Below, one piece after another: positions 6,275 to 8,633 of a DNA stretch of 8,633 nucleotides; position 1 is the stretch's first letter, and every line of letters starts with the position of its first letter. The DNA lies in assembly GCA_002403855.1 (NCBI GenBank), contig DHIO01000019.1, forward strand, positions 86,883 to 95,515. The letters run 5' to 3'. The notes under the pieces were generated by a model that was given only the letters and a program-made list of their open reading frames with translations, was not told where the DNA came from and did no database searches. This stretch comes from Acidimicrobiia bacterium UBA4744. GTDB taxonomy: Bacteria > Actinomycetota > Acidimicrobiia > Spongiisociales > UBA4744. Both the position numbers and the translations under genes were made by a program.

Positions 6275-6667
6275 ATGCCCCTCTGCCCGCGGTGTGGAGC
6301 CGCCCACCACCGCGATGACGAGGTATGCCCGGAGTGTGGGAAGCGGCTCCTGGCCCGACCGAACGTGACGGCGAACCAAACGTCGCTCAGCTTCCCCACC
6401 TGTGTCGACGGCCCGGACGGATGTGAAGGCCCGCCGGAAGAGCGCCCCGATGGTTGCCTCCGGTGCAGCGCCCATCACCTTGCAAGTCAGCTCGTAGTAC
6501 AACGTATCCCCGACCCGGAGCCCCTCGTTTGCATCGACGGACCCGCGGATTGCGCCGGTACCGTCACTCCCCGCGACGACGGCCAGTTGCGCTGCGCCCA
6601 CCACCAGGAGCCGATGGATCAGCCGAAGTGGAGAGGAGTCTTGAGGCGCTGGTTCGGGCGGAGGTAG
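6275..6667 (+). CDS. Zinc-ribbon protein with a duplicated Cys/His module, unknown function
   Basis: I do not recognise this 130-residue protein as a named family. Residues 4-21 are a classic zinc ribbon, CPRC (4-7) and CPEC (18-21). Two copies of another module follow: CVDGPDGC (43-50) ... LRCSAHH (62-68), and CIDGPADC (86-93) ... LRCAHH (105-110). In both the Cys spacing is Cx6Cx13C followed by paired histidines, so each could bind a metal ion. Module 1 has an extra Cys61. The tail RGVLRRWFGRR (120-130) is strongly basic and amphipathic and could touch nucleic acid or the membrane. There is no signal peptide, so the protein is probably cytoplasmic. The start has a strong GGAGGAAGG ribosome site. 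It lies 84 bases before the cytochrome gene on the same strand and may be co-transcribed with it. The internal repeat with conserved spacing makes a chance reading frame unlikely. Confidence 0.8.
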   Translation: MPLCPRCGAAHHRDDEVCPECGKRLLARPNVTANQTSLSFPTCVDGPDGCEGPPEERPDGCLRCSAHHLASQLVVQRIPDPEPLVCIDGPADCAGTVTPRDDGQLRCAHHQEPMDQPKWRGVLRRWFGRR

Positions 6668-6679
6668 CCGACCGCCGAA

Positions 6680-6695
6680 AGGGTCGTTCGACCCT
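6680..6695. repeat. Perfect inverted repeat between the zinc-ribbon and cytochrome genes
   Basis: AGGGTCG-TT-CGACCCT: two 7-bp arms around two bases, starting 13 bases after the zinc-ribbon gene stop and ending 56 bases before the cytochrome ATG. As RNA it forms a 6-bp stem with a GUUC loop. No T run follows, so it is not a standard intrinsic terminator. It could be an operator for a dimeric regulator or a processing hairpin separating the two messages. Confidence 0.55.
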
Positions 6696-6751
6696 GTCCT
6701 GGGAACCCGAGTACCGGCATTGTGGATTGCAGGTGGTCGACCGAGAGGCCG

Positions 6752-7531
6752 ATGAGACCCGGACCGGTCCTCTCGGCAGGGGCACTCGTCGCACTGGCGT
6801 CGGTGGTTCTCCTCCCGCCGGAATCCTCGCAGTCGGGCCCCTCCGCAGCCTCGGCAGTCGTCCAGACCGGCGCGGCAGCCAGTCCGTGCCTGGTCTGCCA
6901 CGAGGGCCTCGAGGACATCCGTGATCCCGCCAGCGGAATGATGCTGCAATTCAGCGATCTCGGGACTGTGGCGCGAACCTGCGAGAGCTGTCACAGCGAT
7001 CCGAAAGCCCTCGGGTACGGCATTCAGGACGGCCGGTATCAGCAGCGCTACCCAGAGGACATCGTCGTCGACCTCGAGTTTCCCGATGGAGCGATCTGGC
7101 CCGATCAGGCACAGATCCAGATCGCGGCCATCCCCGAACTGGACATCGACTTCAGCCAGATCGTGACTCGCGAAGGTACTCAGCTCCAGATCGTCGGGTC
7201 ACACTGGCCCGACTCCCGACCGCTCGACCAAGACCAGCGGGAGCGGATGGAGCGGACCGGCGTCTGTATGGGATGCCACCGGAACATGGCCACCCCTACC
7301 TTCTGGGATCAGAAGGTCGTCGCCAAATACGGTGTGGTCGTCACCGACGACGAACACATCAACATGATGGAAAGGGTGCTCACCGACGCGGCGGCGGTCC
7401 GGCCTCCCGAACGGGAGATCTGGACCGGCTGGTACGTTGTGGGCGCGATCCTGGCCCTGGCGATGGGCCTCGCGCTCGGCGCATTCGGCAAGCCGCTGGT
7501 GGAGCTGACGCGCAGCCGGGAACAGGAGTAG
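6752..7531 (+). CDS. Membrane-anchored triheme c-type cytochrome
   Basis: The 259-residue protein has three heme-c attachment motifs: CLVCH (46-50), CESCH (77-81) and CMGCH (172-176). An N-terminal hydrophobic segment (about 7-22) acts as export signal or anchor. A C-terminal transmembrane helix (about 224-246, starting WTGWYVVGAILAL) leaves a short charged cytoplasmic tail, so the hemes face outward. SCHSDPKALGYG (79-90) resembles heme sites of multiheme cytochromes in nitrogen and sulfur redox proteins, from memory; no family name can be given. Outside the motifs there are only two histidines, His151 and His202, so the three hemes cannot all be bis-His. ATG at 6752 is preferred because it opens the signal sequence with GAGAGG three bases before it; an in-frame GTG at 6722 would add ten polar residues. 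The role is electron transfer, but no partner dehydrogenase, reductase or heme-maturation gene lies in the window. Confidence 0.88.
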   Translation: MRPGPVLSAGALVALASVVLLPPESSQSGPSAASAVVQTGAAASPCLVCHEGLEDIRDPASGMMLQFSDLGTVARTCESCHSDPKALGYGIQDGRYQQRYPEDIVVDLEFPDGAIWPDQAQIQIAAIPELDIDFSQIVTREGTQLQIVGSHWPDSRPLDQDQRERMERTGVCMGCHRNMATPTFWDQKVVAKYGVVVTDDEHINMMERVLTDAAAVRPPEREIWTGWYVVGAILALAMGLALGAFGKPLVELTRSREQE

Positions 7532-7580
7532 GAGCCTCGTCGATTGCGAGCGCGCCGCACCCGGTATCGACGCACCTTCG

Positions 7581-8633
7581 CTATTCGATGATCGAGTTCG
7601 ACACCTGGATCGGACCGCTACCGAGGTAGAAGATCCCCGGAAAACCCGCCGTGCCAAATCCGTCGCTGGGATTGCGCCGCAGGGTGGAGTCCTGAATGAT
7701 CAGATTCCCGGAGCGGTCGTTGCTCACGAAGAACACCGCCCCTCCGCCTTCGTTCGCATGATTGTCTTCGATCACGGTATCGAGGATGGTGAGGACGAAC
7801 CTGTTTCCATCGTTGTAGATGGCCCCGCCGCTTCCCCCGCCGGGTGTTCCGCTCCGCTGGGGATTCGCTCCATACCCAATGGCATCGTTGTGGGAGAACA
7901 TGCTGTTGATGACCGTCCACGACACGCCGATGCTGCTGAGGGCACCCCCGTTCGAGCAAACGTTGCCCAGATCGGCAGCTCCCCCGAACGTGCTGTTCAC
8001 GACGTATACCGGTTCGCCGTTGAACTGACTGAAGACCCTGACGGCCGCTCCCCCGACGTCGGGCCCGACGTCGTCGCACACGTTGTTGAAGAACCTCGAA
8101 TTCACGACCTTGAACCGGCCGCCCCGCACCCAAATAGCGCCGCCACCGTCCGGGTCTGCCCCCTTGGCGTTGCCGTCGATGAACGTCAGGTTCTGCACCG
8201 TCAGCCGGGGATGATCCTGATTGTCACAATGTGAAGTGGTCCAAACCTGGTCGGGATCACACGTGTTCATGTACAGAATCCGCCGCTCCCCGCCCCCCGA
8301 GATCGTGACCAAACCCCCACCGTCGATGACGATCTCGGGACCGGTGTTGTTGAAGACCCGGGCCGTTTCGTCCATGACGATCGTGATCGGATCGGGTCCA
8401 CAGTCGAAGACGATTACGCCACCCTGGGCTACCGCGTCGATCACTGCTCGAGACGTACAACCGCCCGGCGTCCCATCCCCGACAACGACGTCGGGGTTGG
8501 AGACATCATGTGCTTGCGCCTCAGGTGGTATCGGTGCCGCCCCGTGGGGATTCCCGGCGACCGGCACCAAGCGGGGCGGAGGGACAATCGGATCCAGCTC
8601 GAGGGCACGAGCGAGGAAAGTGGCCATCTGTCC
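7581..8633 (-). CDS. Secreted right-handed beta-helix protein with N-terminal S-layer-homology tail (5' end outside window)
   Basis: The frame is open to the right edge, and the first visible residues GQMATFLARALELD match the end of an S-layer-homology repeat, so the true start and signal peptide lie beyond 8633. The ATG at 8627 is internal to that repeat. After a Pro-rich linker (about 15-45), DGTPGGCTSRAVIDAVAQGG and VIVFDCGPDP (about 53-82) open a parallel beta-helix of the polymorphic outer-membrane-repeat / choice-of-anchor type. About six rungs follow, with GG-A-[IVL] turns (near 165, 195, 230, 270 and 297) and [VI]-x-N-S-x-F strands. Such proteins are exported and often bind or cleave polysaccharides, or act as adhesins; no catalytic residues can be assigned. 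The SLH part should tether it to the envelope. It ends abruptly at TAG in a strand (SNSIIE) and faces the cytochrome gene, 49 bases apart. At least 350 residues are visible. Confidence 0.85.
   Translation of the reverse strand, partial: GQMATFLARALELDPIVPPPRLVPVAGNPHGAAPIPPEAQAHDVSNPDVVVGDGTPGGCTSRAVIDAVAQGGVIVFDCGPDPITIVMDETARVFNNTGPEIVIDGGGLVTISGGGERRILYMNTCDPDQVWTTSHCDNQDHPRLTVQNLTFIDGNAKGADPDGGGAIWVRGGRFKVVNSRFFNNVCDDVGPDVGGAAVRVFSQFNGEPVYVVNSTFGGAADLGNVCSNGGALSSIGVSWTVINSMFSHNDAIGYGANPQRSGTPGGGSGGAIYNDGNRFVLTILDTVIEDNHANEGGGAVFFVSNDRSGNLIIQDSTLRRNPSDGFGTAGFPGIFYLGSGPIQVSNSIIE

Noticed and set aside
6454..6924. 156-residue plus-strand frame bridging the zinc-ribbon and cytochrome genes
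   Set aside because: It is an out-of-frame, Arg/Pro-rich shadow of both genes with no motif.
6035..6994. Long minus-strand extension of the lipoprotein frame up to 6994
   Set aside because: It would put about 320 residues with no signal peptide before the lipobox and lies antisense to the zinc-ribbon gene, whose repeated Cys motifs and strong ribosome site show that the plus strand is coding.
7758..8234. 158-residue plus-strand frame
   Set aside because: It is antisense to the beta-helix gene, whose repeat pattern is clear.
8625..8627. ATG at 8627 as the start of the beta-helix protein
   Set aside because: It lies inside a conserved SLH-like repeat, has no signal peptide after it, and the frame is open to the window edge.

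Overview
The window looks like a stretch of chromosome from a high-GC Gram-positive bacterium, most likely a deep-branching actinobacterium (Acidimicrobiia or a related uncultured lineage is my best guess). The reasons are high GC throughout, the housekeeping gene order, TTG and GTG starts, a lipoprotein with a Thr-rich linker, and a surface protein beginning with an S-layer-homology tail (GQMATFLARAL) of the kind common in that group. The lineage is an inference; no marker gene in the window settles it.

Left part, minus strand (read from about 6034 down to 1): a metallopeptidase-like lipoprotein, rsmI, then tatD, rsmA (ksgA), ispE, tRNA-Gln(UUG) and glmU (cut by the left edge). tatD, rsmA and ispE overlap by 4 and 11 bases and probably form one translationally coupled operon. 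The tRNA lies 38 bases beyond ispE and glmU starts 23 bases beyond the tRNA. Between rsmI and tatD a small AbrB/SpoVT-type regulator with a Cys4 zinc-knuckle tail points the other way. As I recall it, this order (rsmI, opposed abrB, tatD, ksgA, ispE, glmU) closely follows the Bacillus subtilis yabC-abrB-metS-yabD-rnmV-ksgA-ispE-glmU region, and partly the Mycobacterium Rv1003 to Rv1018c region, with several intervening genes missing. The products serve 16S rRNA methylation (RsmA, RsmI), isoprenoid precursor synthesis by the MEP pathway (IspE), UDP-GlcNAc supply (GlmU), and DNA/RNA end processing (TatD).

Right part: a 240-base divergent gap (6035-6274) separates this block from two plus-strand genes of less obvious function. 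One is a 130-residue Cys-rich protein with an N-terminal zinc ribbon and two copies of an uncharacterised Cx6Cx13C...HH module. The other is a membrane-anchored triheme c-type cytochrome. A perfect 7-bp-arm inverted repeat lies between them. Facing them from the right edge is a secreted right-handed beta-helix protein whose 5' end lies outside the window.

Most of the window is conserved housekeeping DNA. I see no CRISPR array, insertion sequence, toxin-antitoxin pair or phage gene. The parts most worth a second look are the duplicated Cys/His module protein, the triheme cytochrome, the lipoprotein peptidase coupled to rsmI, and the opposed AbrB gene.
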